A stretch of DNA of 64,000 nucleotides from Streptomyces sp. NBC_01210. GTDB lineage: Bacteria > Actinomycetota > Actinomycetes > Streptomycetales > Streptomycetaceae. The notes below the pieces were generated by a model. It saw nothing but the letters and a program-made list of their open reading frames with translations. It searched no databases and was not told the DNA's origin. A program made the translations under genes and the position numbers. Shown piece after piece: positions 1 to 11,229 of this stretch. Numbering within the stretch: the stretch's first letter is position 1; each line of letters starts with the position of its first letter. The stretch is taken from positions 1,612,001 to 1,676,000 of the forward strand of contig NZ_CP108549.1 of the NCBI RefSeq assembly GCF_036010325.1, given 5' to 3'.

Positions 1-220
<220 letters not shown>

Positions 221-228
<8 letters not shown>

Positions 229-1372
229 GCTGGCCCTCCATCAGGGATACGAAGCGGTCGAAGAGGTACGCGGCGTCGTGCGGGCCCGCGGCCGCCTCGG
301 GGTGGTACTGGACGCTGAAGGCCGGCTGGTCGAGCAGTTGCAGGCCTTCGACCACGTTGTCGTTGAGGCAGACGTGGGAGACCTCGGCGCGGCCGTAGGG
401 GGTGTCGGAGATCTTGTCGAGGGGCGCGTCGACGGCGAATCCGTGGTTGTGCGCGGTGACCTCGACCTTGCCCGTGGAGCGGTCCTGGACGGGCTGGTTG
501 ATGCCCCGGTGGCCGTACTTCAGCTTGTACGTGCCGAAGCCGAGCGAGCGGCCGAGCAGCTGGTTGCCGAAGCAGATACCGAAGAGCGGCGTCTTGCGCT
601 CGAGGACGCCCTTGACGACGGTCAGATCGGCGGTGGCGGGGTCGCCGGGGCCGTTGGAGAGGAACACGCCGTCGGGGTTGACCGCGTACACGTCCTCGAC
701 CGTGGCGGTGGCGGGCAGGACGTGCACCTCGATGCCGCGCTCGGCCATGCGGTGCGGGGTCATGCCCTTGATGCCGAGGTCTATGGCGGCGACGGTGAAC
801 TTCTTGGTGCCGATCGCCGGGACGACGTACGTCCGCTCCGTCGCGACCTCGGCGGAAAGGTTCGCGCCCTTCATCTGGGGGGCTTCCTGCACCCGGGCCA
901 GCAGTGTGGCCTCGTCGGCGAGAGAGTCACCCGAGAAGATGCCGACGCGCATTGCGCCGCGCTCGCGCAGATGGCGGGTGAGCGCGCGGGTGTCGATGCC
1001 GCTGATACCGACCACGCCCTGGGCGACGAGCTGGTCGTCCAGGGAGCGCTGGGAGCGCCAGTTGGAGGGCACGCGCGCGGGGTCGCGTACGACATAGCCC
1101 GCGACCCAGATCCGCTGCGACTCGTCGTCCTCGTCGTTGACGCCGGTGTTGCCGACGTGCGGAGCGGTCATCACGACGACCTGGCGGTGGTACGACGGGT
1201 CGGTGAGGGTCTCCTGGTAGCCGGTCATGCCGGTGTTGAACACCGCCTCGCCGAAGGTCTCCCCCACGGCCCCGTAGGCGCGGCCGCGGAACGTGCGGCC
1301 GTCCTCCAGGACGAGTACGGCGGGAGACACCCCTGGCCTCTTCGAGGCGTGCCCCGGATTGGAGGTCGTCAT
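221..1372 (-). CDS. carA: Carbamoyl-phosphate synthase small (glutaminase) subunit
   Basis: 383 aa. It hydrolyses glutamine and channels ammonia to CarB. The N-terminal CarA-specific domain occupies about residues 15-150. The C-terminal class I glutamine amidotransferase domain has the nucleophile Cys267 in [10 protein letters not shown] and the His357/Glu359 pair in QYHPEA, so the triad is complete. The reading frame is open much further upstream, but the ATG at 1370-1372 ([10 protein letters not shown]) is preferred: it overlaps the TGA of the upstream membrane-protein gene in an ATGA junction, and the protein then has the normal family length. Its 3' end overlaps the start of carB. Cytosolic; fourth cistron after pyrB and pyrC in the operon. 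Confidence 0.96.
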
Positions 1373-1932
1373 CGTGCGGTGCCTTCCGTCGTGTTGATCA
1401 TGCTGTTGATGGATTCGACCCAGGCGGCGTGCTCGGCCGCGTGGTCGGCGCGGAACCCGGAGTCGATCAGCTTGTCGCCGTGCGCCCAGGTGACGACGAG
1501 GAGTCCGCCCTCGGCGAGGACCTTGCCGGCGATGCCCTTGTCGAGCCTGGCCTCGCGCAGCTGCGCTGCCGGGATGAAGAAGTCGGTCGCACCGGGGCGT
1601 ACGACCTCCAGGCCCGCGTCGGTGAGCGTGAGCTCCACGCGGCTGCGGCTGCCCAGGCCGTGGGCCACGATCCGGTCGAGCCACTGTCCGGCGGTCGTGG
1701 AGCCGTGGTAGCGGCCGGTCAGCTCAAGCTTCGCCTCGCCGGGCGCGTCGGGCGCGGCGAGCAGCTCGGGGAGGTCGGACTGGAGGCTGCCGCGCCATTT
1801 CCATCCCTGGCGCATCAGCCAGTAGACGAAGGCGATGAAGAGCAGCAGTCCGACGACCCAGCCGATGCGGGCCGCCCAGTCGGTGACCTCCGCCGACTTC
1901 TGCTCGGCGGCGATGTCGATCAGAGTTGTCAC
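1369..1932 (-). CDS. Membrane-anchored protein of the pyr operon, function unknown
   Basis: 187 aa. One clear transmembrane segment lies near residues 25-43 ([18 protein letters not shown]), followed by a soluble domain of about 140 residues. That domain looks all-beta and PH-like (alternating [26 protein letters not shown] and [11 protein letters not shown] strands); this is pattern recognition, not a search result. I do not know its function. It is locked into the operon: its ATG overlaps the pyrC stop (ATGA) and its stop overlaps the carA start (ATGA), so it is co-translated with pyrC and carA. I recall a membrane protein at this place in other Streptomyces pyr operons. A role in membrane-localised pyrimidine metabolism is only a guess from context. 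Confidence 0.85.
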   Translation of the reverse strand: MTTLIDIAAEQKSAEVTDWAARIGWVVGLLLFIAFVYWLMRQGWKWRGSLQSDLPELLAAPDAPGEAKLELTGRYHGSTTAGQWLDRIVAHGLGSRSRVELTLTDAGLEVVRPGATDFFIPAAQLREARLDKGIAGKVLAEGGLLVVTWAHGDKLIDSGFRADHAAEHAAWVESINSMINTTEGTAR

Positions 1933-3215
1933 GCCAGCTTCCCGTCCACGACCGTTGCCCGGCCCCGCAGGAAGGTGTGGGTGACGCGTCCCGGCAGCTC
2001 ACGCCCCTCGTAGGGGGTGTTGCGGCTGCGGGATGCGAAGCCCGCGGGGTCCACCACTCCACGGTATGCCGGATCGACGAGCGTGAGGTTCGCGGGCTCA
2101 CCTGCCGAGACGGGCCTTCCATGGCCCTCCAGCCGGCCGATCTGCGCGGGCCGGAAGGACATCCGGTCCGCGACGCCGGCCCAGTCGATGAGGCCGGGGT
2201 CGACCATCGTCTGCTGGACGACGGAGAGCGCGGTCTCCAGGCCCACCATGCCCATGGCGGCCGCGGCCCACTCGCAGTCCTTGTCCTCGTGCGGGTGCGG
2301 GGCGTGGTCGGTGGCGACGCAGTCGATGGTGCCGTCGGCGAGAGCCTCGCGCAGCGCCAGCACATCGGTCTCGGTGCGCAGTGGCGGGTTCACCTTGTAG
2401 ACAGGGTTGTACGAGCGTACGAGCTCGTCCGTGAGCAGCAGGTGGTGCGGGGTCACCTCGGCGGTGACGTTCCAGCCCTTGGACTTGGCCCAGCGGACGA
2501 TCTCGACGGAGCCGGCCGTGGAGAGGTGGCAGATGTGCACCCGGGAGCCGACGTGGGCGGCGAGGAGGACATCGCGGGCGATGATCGACTCCTCGGCAAC
2601 GGCCGGCCAGCCGCCGAGGCCGAGCTCGGCGGAGACGATGCCCTCGTTCATCTGGGCGCCCTCGGTGAGACGGGGCTCCTGGGCGTGCTGGGCCACGACG
2701 CCGTCGAAGGCCTTCACGTACTCCAGCGCGCGGCGCATGATCACCGCGTCGTCGACGCATTTTCCGTCGTCGGAGAAGACCTTCACGCCGGCGGCGGAGT
2801 CGTGCATCGCGCCGAGTTCGGCGAGCTTCTTGCCCTCGAGGCCGACGGTGACGGCGCCGATGGGCTGCACGTCGCAGTAGCCGGACTCCTTGCCGAGGCG
2901 GTAGACCTGCTCGACGACGCCGGCGGTATCGGCGACCGGGAAGGTGTTGGCCATGGCGTGCACGGCGGTGAATCCGCCGACAGCGGCCGCCTTGGTGCCG
3001 GTGAGGACGGTCTCGGAGTCCTCACGGCCCGGCTCACGCAGATGGGTGTGCAGGTCGACGAGGCCCGGCAGCAGGATCTGCCCCTCGGCCTCGACCACGG
3101 TCGCGTCGTCCGCGCTCAGCCCGGTGCCGACCTGTGCGATGGTCTCGCCGTCGAACAGGACGTCCTGCGCCTCGCCGCCCAGCACCTTCGCGCCACGGAT
3201 AAGAATCTTGCTCAT
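1929..3215 (-). CDS. pyrC: Dihydroorotase
   Basis: 428 aa, the usual length for class I bacterial dihydroorotases. It cyclises N-carbamoyl-aspartate to dihydroorotate, step three of pyrimidine synthesis, in the cytosol. The amidohydrolase metal motif is plain: His56 and His58 in DLHTHLREPG, further conserved His residues in the barrel, and the catalytic Asp in ATDHAPHPHED near residue 305. The start is an ATG at 3213-3215; the pyrB stop lies only 2 nt upstream, so the genes are coupled. The 3' end overlaps the membrane-protein gene by 4 nt. No odd features. Confidence 0.96.
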   Translation of the reverse strand: MSKILIRGAKVLGGEAQDVLFDGETIAQVGTGLSADDATVVEAEGQILLPGLVDLHTHLREPGREDSETVLTGTKAAAVGGFTAVHAMANTFPVADTAGVVEQVYRLGKESGYCDVQPIGAVTVGLEGKKLAELGAMHDSAAGVKVFSDDGKCVDDAVIMRRALEYVKAFDGVVAQHAQEPRLTEGAQMNEGIVSAELGLGGWPAVAEESIIARDVLLAAHVGSRVHICHLSTAGSVEIVRWAKSKGWNVTAEVTPHHLLLTDELVRSYNPVYKVNPPLRTETDVLALREALADGTIDCVATDHAPHPHEDKDCEWAAAAMGMVGLETALSVVQQTMVDPGLIDWAGVADRMSFRPAQIGRLEGHGRPVSAGEPANLTLVDPAYRGVVDPAGFASRSRNTPYEGRELPGRVTHTFLRGRATVVDGKLA

Positions 3216-3217
3216 GG

Positions 3218-4204
3218 TTACTTGCTCTCCTCGGTGCGCGCGTGGGTGGGGCTGACGGCGGGCTCATTGCCGCCCAGAAGCAGATACAGGACGGCCATGC
3301 GGGTCGAGACGCCGTTGGCGACCTGCTCGACCGCCGTGCAGCGGTCGGAGTCGGCGACCTGCGCCGTGATCTCCATGCCGCGGTTCATCGGTCCGGGGTG
3401 CATCACGATGGCGTGCTCGGGCATCCGGGCCATGCGGTCGCCGTCCAGGCCGTAGCGGCGTGAGTATTCGCGCTCGGTCGGGAAGAAGGCGGCGTTCATG
3501 CGCTCGCGCTGCACACGCAGCATCATCACGGCATCGGACTTCGGCAGCACCTCGTCCAGGTCGTACGAGACCTCGCACGGCCAGTTCTCGACACCGATCG
3601 GCACCAGGGTGGGCGGGGCGACGAGGGTGACCTGGGCGCCGAGGGTGTTCAGCAGCAGGACGTTGGAGCGGGCCACCCGGCTGTGCAGCACGTCGCCGAC
3701 GATCGTGATGCGGCGTCCTGCGAGGTCACGCCCTATCCCGGCATCCGGGCCGACCAGGCGGCGGCGCATGGTGAAGGCGTCGAGCAGCGCCTGGGTGGGG
3801 TGTTCGTGGGTGCCGTCGCCGGCGTTGACGACCGCGCCGTCGATCCAGCCGGAGGTGGCGAGCCGGTAGGGGGCTCCGGAGGCGCCGTGCCGGATGACGA
3901 CGGCGTCCGCGCCCATCGCCTCCAGGGTCAGCGCGGTGTCCTTGAGGGACTCGCCCTTGGAGACCGAGGATCCCTTGGCGGAGAAGTTGATCACGTCGGC
4001 GGAGAGCCGCTTGGCGGCCGCCTCGAAGGAGATCCGGGTCCGGGTCGAGTCCTCGAAGAAGAGGTTGACGACGGTACGGCCGCGCAGGGTCGGCAGCTTC
4101 TTGATCGGCCGGTCCGCGACCCGGGCCATCTCCTCGGCGGTGTCGAGGATGAGAACGGCGTCGTCGCGGGTGAGGTCGGCGGCCGAGATGAGGTGACGCT
4201 TCAT
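3218..4204 (-). CDS. pyrB: Aspartate carbamoyltransferase catalytic subunit
   Basis: 328 aa. It joins carbamoyl phosphate and aspartate, the committed step of pyrimidine synthesis. The carbamoyl-phosphate loop STRTRISF is at residues 53-60 and the second conserved motif HPTQALLD follows about 85 residues later. The frame extends upstream to 4780, but residues before [11 protein letters not shown] are shadow coding opposite pyrR, so the ATG at 4202-4204 is the start. It is separated from pyrR by 142 nt, the only real gap in the operon, which contains a small hairpin (4314-4342). There is no pyrI regulatory subunit, as usual in actinobacteria. Confidence 0.96.
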   Translation of the reverse strand: MKRHLISAADLTRDDAVLILDTAEEMARVADRPIKKLPTLRGRTVVNLFFEDSTRTRISFEAAAKRLSADVINFSAKGSSVSKGESLKDTALTLEAMGADAVVIRHGASGAPYRLATSGWIDGAVVNAGDGTHEHPTQALLDAFTMRRRLVGPDAGIGRDLAGRRITIVGDVLHSRVARSNVLLLNTLGAQVTLVAPPTLVPIGVENWPCEVSYDLDEVLPKSDAVMMLRVQRERMNAAFFPTEREYSRRYGLDGDRMARMPEHAIVMHPGPMNRGMEITAQVADSDRCTAVEQVANGVSTRMAVLYLLLGGNEPAVSPTHARTEESK

Positions 4205-4313
4205 CTGGGTGTGCTCCGTTGTCTGGAAGTCGTGGGTCCGGGGGCCTGCGGCGGAGCCGCCATCGGGATGCGGCCCCGGACACACAGCGGCATGCGGGCG
4301 CGCGGGCGGCACG

Positions 4314-4342
4314 TCCGTACGAGGGTCCGGAGGGCGTACGGA
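4314..4342 (-). terminator. Small hairpin between pyrR and pyrB
   Basis: Two perfectly complementary 8-nt arms (4314-4321 and 4335-4342, core CCGTACG/CGTACGG) with a 13-nt loop lie a few bases beyond the pyrR stop. There is no U tract. It could be a processing or stability hairpin, or a weak attenuator within the operon. Seen in sequence; function inferred. Confidence 0.3.
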
Positions 4343-4346
4343 GGTG

Positions 4347-4949
<603 letters not shown>

Positions 4950-5068
4950 TCACGGGACGGATCTTAAAGGACGTCGGAATTACGCCATCAACGGTACCAG
5001 GGCCTTGCGCGGCCCCGGCTCCCGCCCCTCGTCCCGCCCCCGGCAGCACCCGCTACGGACCATTCGGC

Positions 5069-5115
5069 TTGACGAGTCCAAGTAACGCTGCGTAACCTCA
5101 CAGTGAGTGACCAGC
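5069..5115 (+). promoter_or_regulatory. bldD promoter with probable BldD autoregulatory operator
   Basis: A -35 TTGACG (5069-5074) and a -10 TAACCT (5093-5098) are separated by 18 nt, a good sigma-HrdB-type promoter. Overlapping and just after the -10 is CCTCACAGTGAGTGACC (5096-5112), with inverted TCAC and GTGA half-sites. BldD boxes have the form AGTGA-n-TCACC and BldD is known to repress its own gene, so this is the likely autoregulatory site. The promoter and half-sites are seen; BldD binding is inferred from the family. Confidence 0.65.
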
Positions 5116-5158
5116 CGCGCGGCGGAGCCGCACGTCGACACAGTGTCCGGGGAGCTAT

Positions 5159-5659
5159 ATGTCCAGCGAATACGCAAAGCAGCTCGGGGCCAAGCTCCGC
5201 GCCATCCGCACCCAGCAGGGGCTTTCCCTCCACGGCGTGGAAGAGAAGTCCCAGGGCCGCTGGAAGGCCGTCGTGGTCGGCTCGTACGAGCGTGGCGACC
5301 GTGCCGTGACCGTGCAGCGCCTTGCCGAGCTGGCGGACTTCTACGGCGTCCCGGTGCAGGAACTGCTTCCTGGCACCACGCCGGGCGGGGCCGCCGAGCC
5401 GCCGCCGAAGCTCGTCCTGGATCTGGAGCGCCTGGCCCACGTCCCGCAGGAGAAGGCCGGCCCTCTCCAGCGGTATGCCGCCACGATCCAGTCCCAGCGC
5501 GGCGACTACAACGGCAAGGTGCTGTCGATCCGCCAGGACGACCTGCGCACCCTCGCCGTCATCTACGACCAGTCGCCGTCGGTCCTGACCGAGCAGCTCA
5601 TCAGCTGGGGTGTGCTCGACGCGGACGCGCGGCGCGCGGTCGCGCATGACGAAGGCTGA
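5159..5659 (+). CDS. bldD: BldD, c-di-GMP-responsive master repressor of development
   Basis: 166 aa. BldD represses sporulation genes during vegetative growth and dimerises around a c-di-GMP tetramer. The N-terminal XRE-type helix-turn-helix covers about residues 5-70 (LRAIRTQQGLSLHGVEEKS, then VVVGSYERGDRAVTVQRLAE). The C-terminal c-di-GMP signature RxD-x8-RxxD is intact, with Arg114-Gly-Asp116 and Arg125-Gln-Asp-Asp128, the same numbering as I recall for S. coelicolor BldD. The ATG at 5159 has GGGGAG 5-6 nt upstream. It is monocistronic, divergent from pyrR, and followed at once by a strong hairpin. Cytosolic DNA-binding protein. Confidence 0.97.
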   Translation: MSSEYAKQLGAKLRAIRTQQGLSLHGVEEKSQGRWKAVVVGSYERGDRAVTVQRLAELADFYGVPVQELLPGTTPGGAAEPPPKLVLDLERLAHVPQEKAGPLQRYAATIQSQRGDYNGKVLSIRQDDLRTLAVIYDQSPSVLTEQLISWGVLDADARRAVAHDEG

Positions 5660-5685
5660 CGCCACTTCAGGAGAAACGTCACGTC

Positions 5686-5720
5686 GGAGGGCGAACCCGG
5701 TTGTTCCGGGTTCGCCCTCC
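5686..5720 (+). terminator. bldD terminator hairpin
   Basis: A perfect 15-bp stem (5686-5700 with 5706-5720) and a 5-nt loop (TTGTT) begin 27 nt after the bldD stop. It is very GC rich and has no U tract, as is common for Streptomyces terminators. Confidence 0.8.
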
Positions 5721-5773
5721 GGTGCGTTCGGGGGTTGGTCCCCGGCCGACGTCGGCCGTGGAAGCCGAACATG

Positions 5774-5822
5774 CACCGGGCCCGTGGCGGAAGACTGTTC
5801 GTCTTCCGCCACGGGCCCGGTG
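5774..5822 (-). terminator. nusB/alaS-block terminator hairpin
   Basis: A perfect 22-bp stem (5774-5795 with 5801-5822) closes a TGTTC loop and lies 15 nt beyond the nusB stop. It ends the long minus-strand block and may also stop read-through from bldD, as it is symmetrical. Confidence 0.8.
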
Positions 5823-5836
5823 GAGCCGATCGCGCC

Positions 5837-6265
5837 CTAGTCTCGGCGCAGGCTCGGCTTGAGGTCCTTGAAGCGGCCCAGCAGGCCGTTCACGAACGAC
5901 GGGGACTCGTCGGTGGAGAACTCCTTGGCGAGTTGCACCGCCTCGTCGATCACCACCGCGTCCGGGGTCTCGTCCACCCACACCAGCTCGTACGCACCGA
6001 GCCGGATGATGTTCCGGTCGACGACCGGCATCCGGTCGAGCGTCCAGCCGACCGAGTAGGTGGCGATGAGGTCGTCGATCCGGTCCGCGTACTCCGCGTA
6101 CCCCTCGACCAGCTCCATCGTGTATTCGCCGACCGGCGGCTGCCGGTCGTCGGTCCGCGCGTGCCGCACCCAGTCCGCGAGGACCGTCTGCACGGAGGTA
6201 CCGCGCTGGTCGGCCTCGAAGAGGATCTGGAAGGCGCGCTTACGGGCCTTGTTCCGGGCAGCCAC
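5837..6265 (-). CDS. nusB: Transcription antitermination factor NusB
   Basis: 142 aa. NusB binds boxA RNA with S10 (NusE) and assists antitermination on rRNA operons. The all-helical fold is recognisable from MAARNKARKRAFQILFEADQ at the N-terminus, a central VGWTLDRMPVVDRNIIRLGAYEL (split here across the helix 4-5 region), and the C-terminal IDEAVQLAKEFS and FVNGLLGRF motifs. The start is GTG at 6263-6265, only 2 nt after the efp stop, so efp and nusB are co-translated. It is the last gene of the minus-strand block before the 22-bp terminator. Confidence 0.96.
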   Translation of the reverse strand: MAARNKARKRAFQILFEADQRGTSVQTVLADWVRHARTDDRQPPVGEYTMELVEGYAEYADRIDDLIATYSVGWTLDRMPVVDRNIIRLGAYELVWVDETPDAVVIDEAVQLAKEFSTDESPSFVNGLLGRFKDLKPSLRRD

Positions 6266-6267
6266 GG

Positions 6268-6834
6268 TTACCTGTTCACCCGGCCGAGGTACTCACCGGA
6301 GCGGGTGTCGACCTTGATCTTCTCACCGGTGGTGATGAAGAGCGGGACGCCGATCTCGAAACCGGTCTCCAGCGTGGCCGGCTTGGAGCCACCGGTGGAG
6401 CGGTCGCCCTGGACGCCCGGCTCGGTGTGCTGGATGACCAGCTCGACGGAGGCCGGCAGCTCGACGTAGAGCACCTCGCCCTCGTGCGTGGCGACGCTGG
6501 CCGTGAAGCCCTCGATCAGATAGTTGGCGGCGTCGCCGACGGACTTGCGGTCGACCATCAGCTGGTCGTACGTCTGCATGTCCATGAAGACGAAGTACTC
6601 GCCGTCCATGTACGAGAACTGCATGTCGCGGCGGTCGACAGTGGCCGTCTCGACCTTCAGGCCGGCGTTGAACGTCTTGTCGACGACCTTGCCGGAGAGC
6701 ACGTTCTTGAGCTTGGTGCGCACGAAAGCAGGGCCCTTGCCGGGCTTGACGTGCTGGAACTCGACGACGGACCAGAGCTGGCCTCCGTCGAGCTTGAGCA
6801 CCATGCCGTTCTTGAGGTCGTTCGTGGAAGCCAC
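6268..6834 (-). CDS. efp: Translation elongation factor P
   Basis: 188 aa. EF-P enters the ribosomal E site and rescues polyproline stalling. Three beta-barrel domains fit the standard length. The tip loop of domain I reads KPGKGPAF at residues 30-37, with Lys33 flanked symmetrically by Pro-Gly and Gly-Pro. This is the actinobacterial PGKGP loop, reported to work with an unmodified lysine; I see no earP, epmA or epmB neighbours that would modify it. The start is GTG at 6832-6834. The proline-rich protein encoded about 1.2 kb upstream in the same block is a plausible client (inference). Confidence 0.97.
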   Translation of the reverse strand: MASTNDLKNGMVLKLDGGQLWSVVEFQHVKPGKGPAFVRTKLKNVLSGKVVDKTFNAGLKVETATVDRRDMQFSYMDGEYFVFMDMQTYDQLMVDRKSVGDAANYLIEGFTASVATHEGEVLYVELPASVELVIQHTEPGVQGDRSTGGSKPATLETGFEIGVPLFITTGEKIKVDTRSGEYLGRVNR

Positions 6835-6894
6835 GGTTGCGGAATCTCCTGGACTGACGCTGGTGGACGACCGGGGAAGCGCGCTGCAGCGAAG

Positions 6895-8001
6895 CTAGAG
6901 CGCGAGCAGCTCCTTGGTCGTGATGGTGAGTAGCTCGGGTCCGCCGTCCGCCTCCTGGCGTACGACGAGCGTGTCATCGATCCGGACACCGCCCCGGCCC
7001 GGGAGGTGGACCCCCGGTTCGACGGTGACCGGCACACAAGCGTCCAGTTTACCCATGGCCGCAGGTGCCAGCTGCGGGTCCTCGTCGATTTCGAGCCCTA
7101 CACCGTGCCCGGTGAGCGGCGCGAGGCCCTCTCCATGGCCCGCGGCGTCCAGGATCTGCCGGGTCGCATGGTCCACGTCGCGGTACGCGGCGCCCGGCAC
7201 GAGAGACTCCCGGCCGGCCCGCTGAGCGGCGAAGACAAGGTCGTACAGCTCGATCTGCCAGTCCGCCGGGGTCGCCCCGATCACAAACGTACGGCCGATC
7301 TCGCACCGGTAGCCGCGGTAGTTGGCGCCGACGCAGACGGAGAGGAAATCGCCCTCCTCGACCCGGCGGTCGGAGGGCCGGTGGCCGCCTTGCCCGGAGT
7401 TGGGTCCGGTGGCGACCGAGGTCGCGAAGGCGGGGCCGTCGGCGCCGTGGTCGACGAGTCGGCGTTCCAGCTCCAGCGCGAGATGCCGCTCGGTGCGGCC
7501 CACCAGGATCGACTCCAGCAGCTCGCCGAGGGCCTGGTCGGTGATCTCCGCCGCGATCCGCAGGCAGGCGATCTCCTCCTCGTCCTTGACGAGGCGCTGC
7601 TGCTCGACGGCGAGACCGAGGTCGGTGAGGCGCAGCCGGGGCGCCACCGAACCCACCGCCCGGTGCCTGGCGACGGTCAGATGGTGTTCCTCGACGGCGA
7701 GCGACTCCACCCCCACCGTCCTCGCCAGCTCTGCGGCCGCGACCGCCGGATCGCCGGCCGAGGTCGGCAGGACGGTCAGCCGCAGCTGTTCGTCGGGACG
7801 GCCGTCGGCGGGATCGCCGGTGGGCGTACGAGGGCAGAGCAGGACGTCTTCGCCCGGGCCGACCAGCAGTACGGCGCCGGGCGGCGCTCCGCCCGCGAGA
7901 TAGCGGACGTTGGCGGGGCGGGAGACCAGGGCCCCTGCGCTGCCGGTCGCCGCGCACCGGTCGCGCAGCCTGCCGCGGCGGATCCCATAGACCTCTGACA
8001 T
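6895..8001 (-). CDS. M24 (Xaa-Pro aminopeptidase-fold) protein with degenerate metal site
   Basis: 368 aa with the two-domain architecture of Xaa-Pro peptidases: a creatinase-like N-domain (about 1-130) and a pita-bread C-domain (about 135-360). Against the well-known E. coli PepP metal ligands, the first Asp is Cys223 (VCVGANYRGY), the second Asp is Glu234 (CEIGRTF), the His is kept (His299 in GHGVGLEID), the first Glu is kept (Glu328 in TVEPG) and the last Glu is Asp342 (GVRIDD). The substrate-side histidines also appear lost: Gly in SGQGGH, and Asp306 where DVHD/EVHE is normal. I checked the first of these by translating the bases. It may be a pseudo-enzyme or have altered metal use. The start is ATG at 7999-8001 and it lies just upstream of efp. 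Confidence 0.9.
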   Translation of the reverse strand: MSEVYGIRRGRLRDRCAATGSAGALVSRPANVRYLAGGAPPGAVLLVGPGEDVLLCPRTPTGDPADGRPDEQLRLTVLPTSAGDPAVAAAELARTVGVESLAVEEHHLTVARHRAVGSVAPRLRLTDLGLAVEQQRLVKDEEEIACLRIAAEITDQALGELLESILVGRTERHLALELERRLVDHGADGPAFATSVATGPNSGQGGHRPSDRRVEEGDFLSVCVGANYRGYRCEIGRTFVIGATPADWQIELYDLVFAAQRAGRESLVPGAAYRDVDHATRQILDAAGHGEGLAPLTGHGVGLEIDEDPQLAPAAMGKLDACVPVTVEPGVHLPGRGGVRIDDTLVVRQEADGGPELLTITTKELLAL

Positions 8002-8078
8002 GCCACGAGCCTACGAGCGTGGGCCCGGCCCGGCCTGATCAGCGCGTCCGACCGGGGGTGGGCACGCGAGTGCGCGGC

Positions 8079-9176
8079 CTACCAGTTCGGCGGGCTGGCG
8101 ATGGAACGGGCGAGTACGTCGTCGAGGACCCGTGCCGTGGTCTCCACGTCGTACTTGGAGTTGTCGATGATCGGCAGCCCCGATCCGTACCAGCCGGCCA
8201 TCCGGCCGTGGATGCTCGCGACTTCCTCGTCCGAGAGGCGGCGGTTTCCGCTGCGCTCGGCGTTGCGTTCCAGGACGATCTCGAGGCCCGGCAGGAGGAC
8301 CACGGGCAGCAGACCGGGGCCGACATGGCGCTTCCAGCCGCCCAGGCCGACGACGGGCCGGTCGGGGAAGACCGCGTCGTCGAGGATGCAGGAGATCCCG
8401 TTGGCCAGGAAGTTGCGGGCGGCGAAGCCGCAGGTGCGGCGGGCGAGGCGGTACTGGGCCTCGGAGTGGTCGTTCCAGCCGGACTGCGGGTCCGCGAAGC
8501 CGGAGCAGACCCATTCGCGTACGTCGTCGAGGCTGATGTGCGCGGTGGGGACGCGGCGTCCGGCGGCCCAGTGGCGCGCCACGGTCGTCTTCCCGGCACC
8601 GGCCGGGCCGATCAGCAGGACGGCGAGGGTGGTCGCGCCGGTGCCGATCTCGGCGGGTGGCGGGGCGGGTATGGGAACCGGCCCGCCCGGCGGCAACTGG
8701 ATGTGCCCCGTGGTGTCGCGGGACGGCGGCGCGGAGTCGTGCTGAGGGGCGGGGCTCGTCCAGCCGGGGGCGGAATGGCCGCCTTGCGGCTGCGGAGGTC
8801 CGACGGGAGCCGCGGGATGCCCGCCGTGCGGCCGTCCCTGCGGGGGCGGGGGCCCGGCAGGGGTCGCGGGCGGAGGTCCGGCGGGAGCCGCGGGACGGCC
8901 GCCCTGCGGCACACCGTGCGGCGGCGGAGGGCCGACGGGCGGCGGCGGTCCGGCGGGAGCCCCCTGCACAGGCCCCGGGTGCTGGGCGCTGTGTGTCCAT
9001 CCGGCCGGTCCGTGCCCCGGTCCGTGGGGCGGCGGCAGCGGAGCCCCCACTGCTTGCTGCATCCGGTGCCACTCCGTCTCGTACGACTGTCGCTGGTCAG
9101 GCGGCAGCTGGGCCGCCTTGCTACCGAACGGTACCTCCCCCGGCCGCCACAGTGGGAACGGCCGGGGCAGGCCCAA
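8079..9176 (-). CDS. P-loop ATP-binding protein with long proline/glycine-rich N-terminus
   Basis: 365 aa. A short conserved N-terminal segment (about 1-45, GLPRPFPLWRPGEVPFGSKA) is followed by a low-complexity Pro/Gly/His/Gln-rich region (about 45-185, many PPP and GPP runs), then a compact kinase-like P-loop domain. Walker A is GPAGAGKTT near residue 193; later LDDVREW and FPDRPVVGLGGWKRH resemble zeta-toxin/gluconate-kinase-type (AAA_33) proteins. The substrate is unknown. The start is probably TTG at 9176, 9 nt after the aroQ stop; an internal ATG (MQQAVG, residue 38) is less likely because the segment before it looks conserved. The many prolines make it a natural EF-P client, and efp is in the same block. 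Confidence 0.8.
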   Translation of the reverse strand: MGLPRPFPLWRPGEVPFGSKAAQLPPDQRQSYETEWHRMQQAVGAPLPPPHGPGHGPAGWTHSAQHPGPVQGAPAGPPPPVGPPPPHGVPQGGRPAAPAGPPPATPAGPPPPQGRPHGGHPAAPVGPPQPQGGHSAPGWTSPAPQHDSAPPSRDTTGHIQLPPGGPVPIPAPPPAEIGTGATTLAVLLIGPAGAGKTTVARHWAAGRRVPTAHISLDDVREWVCSGFADPQSGWNDHSEAQYRLARRTCGFAARNFLANGISCILDDAVFPDRPVVGLGGWKRHVGPGLLPVVLLPGLEIVLERNAERSGNRRLSDEEVASIHGRMAGWYGSGLPIIDNSKYDVETTARVLDDVLARSIASPPNW

Positions 9177-9185
9177 AGTGCCCTG

Positions 9186-11225
<2,040 letters not shown>

Positions 11226-11229
<4 letters not shown>

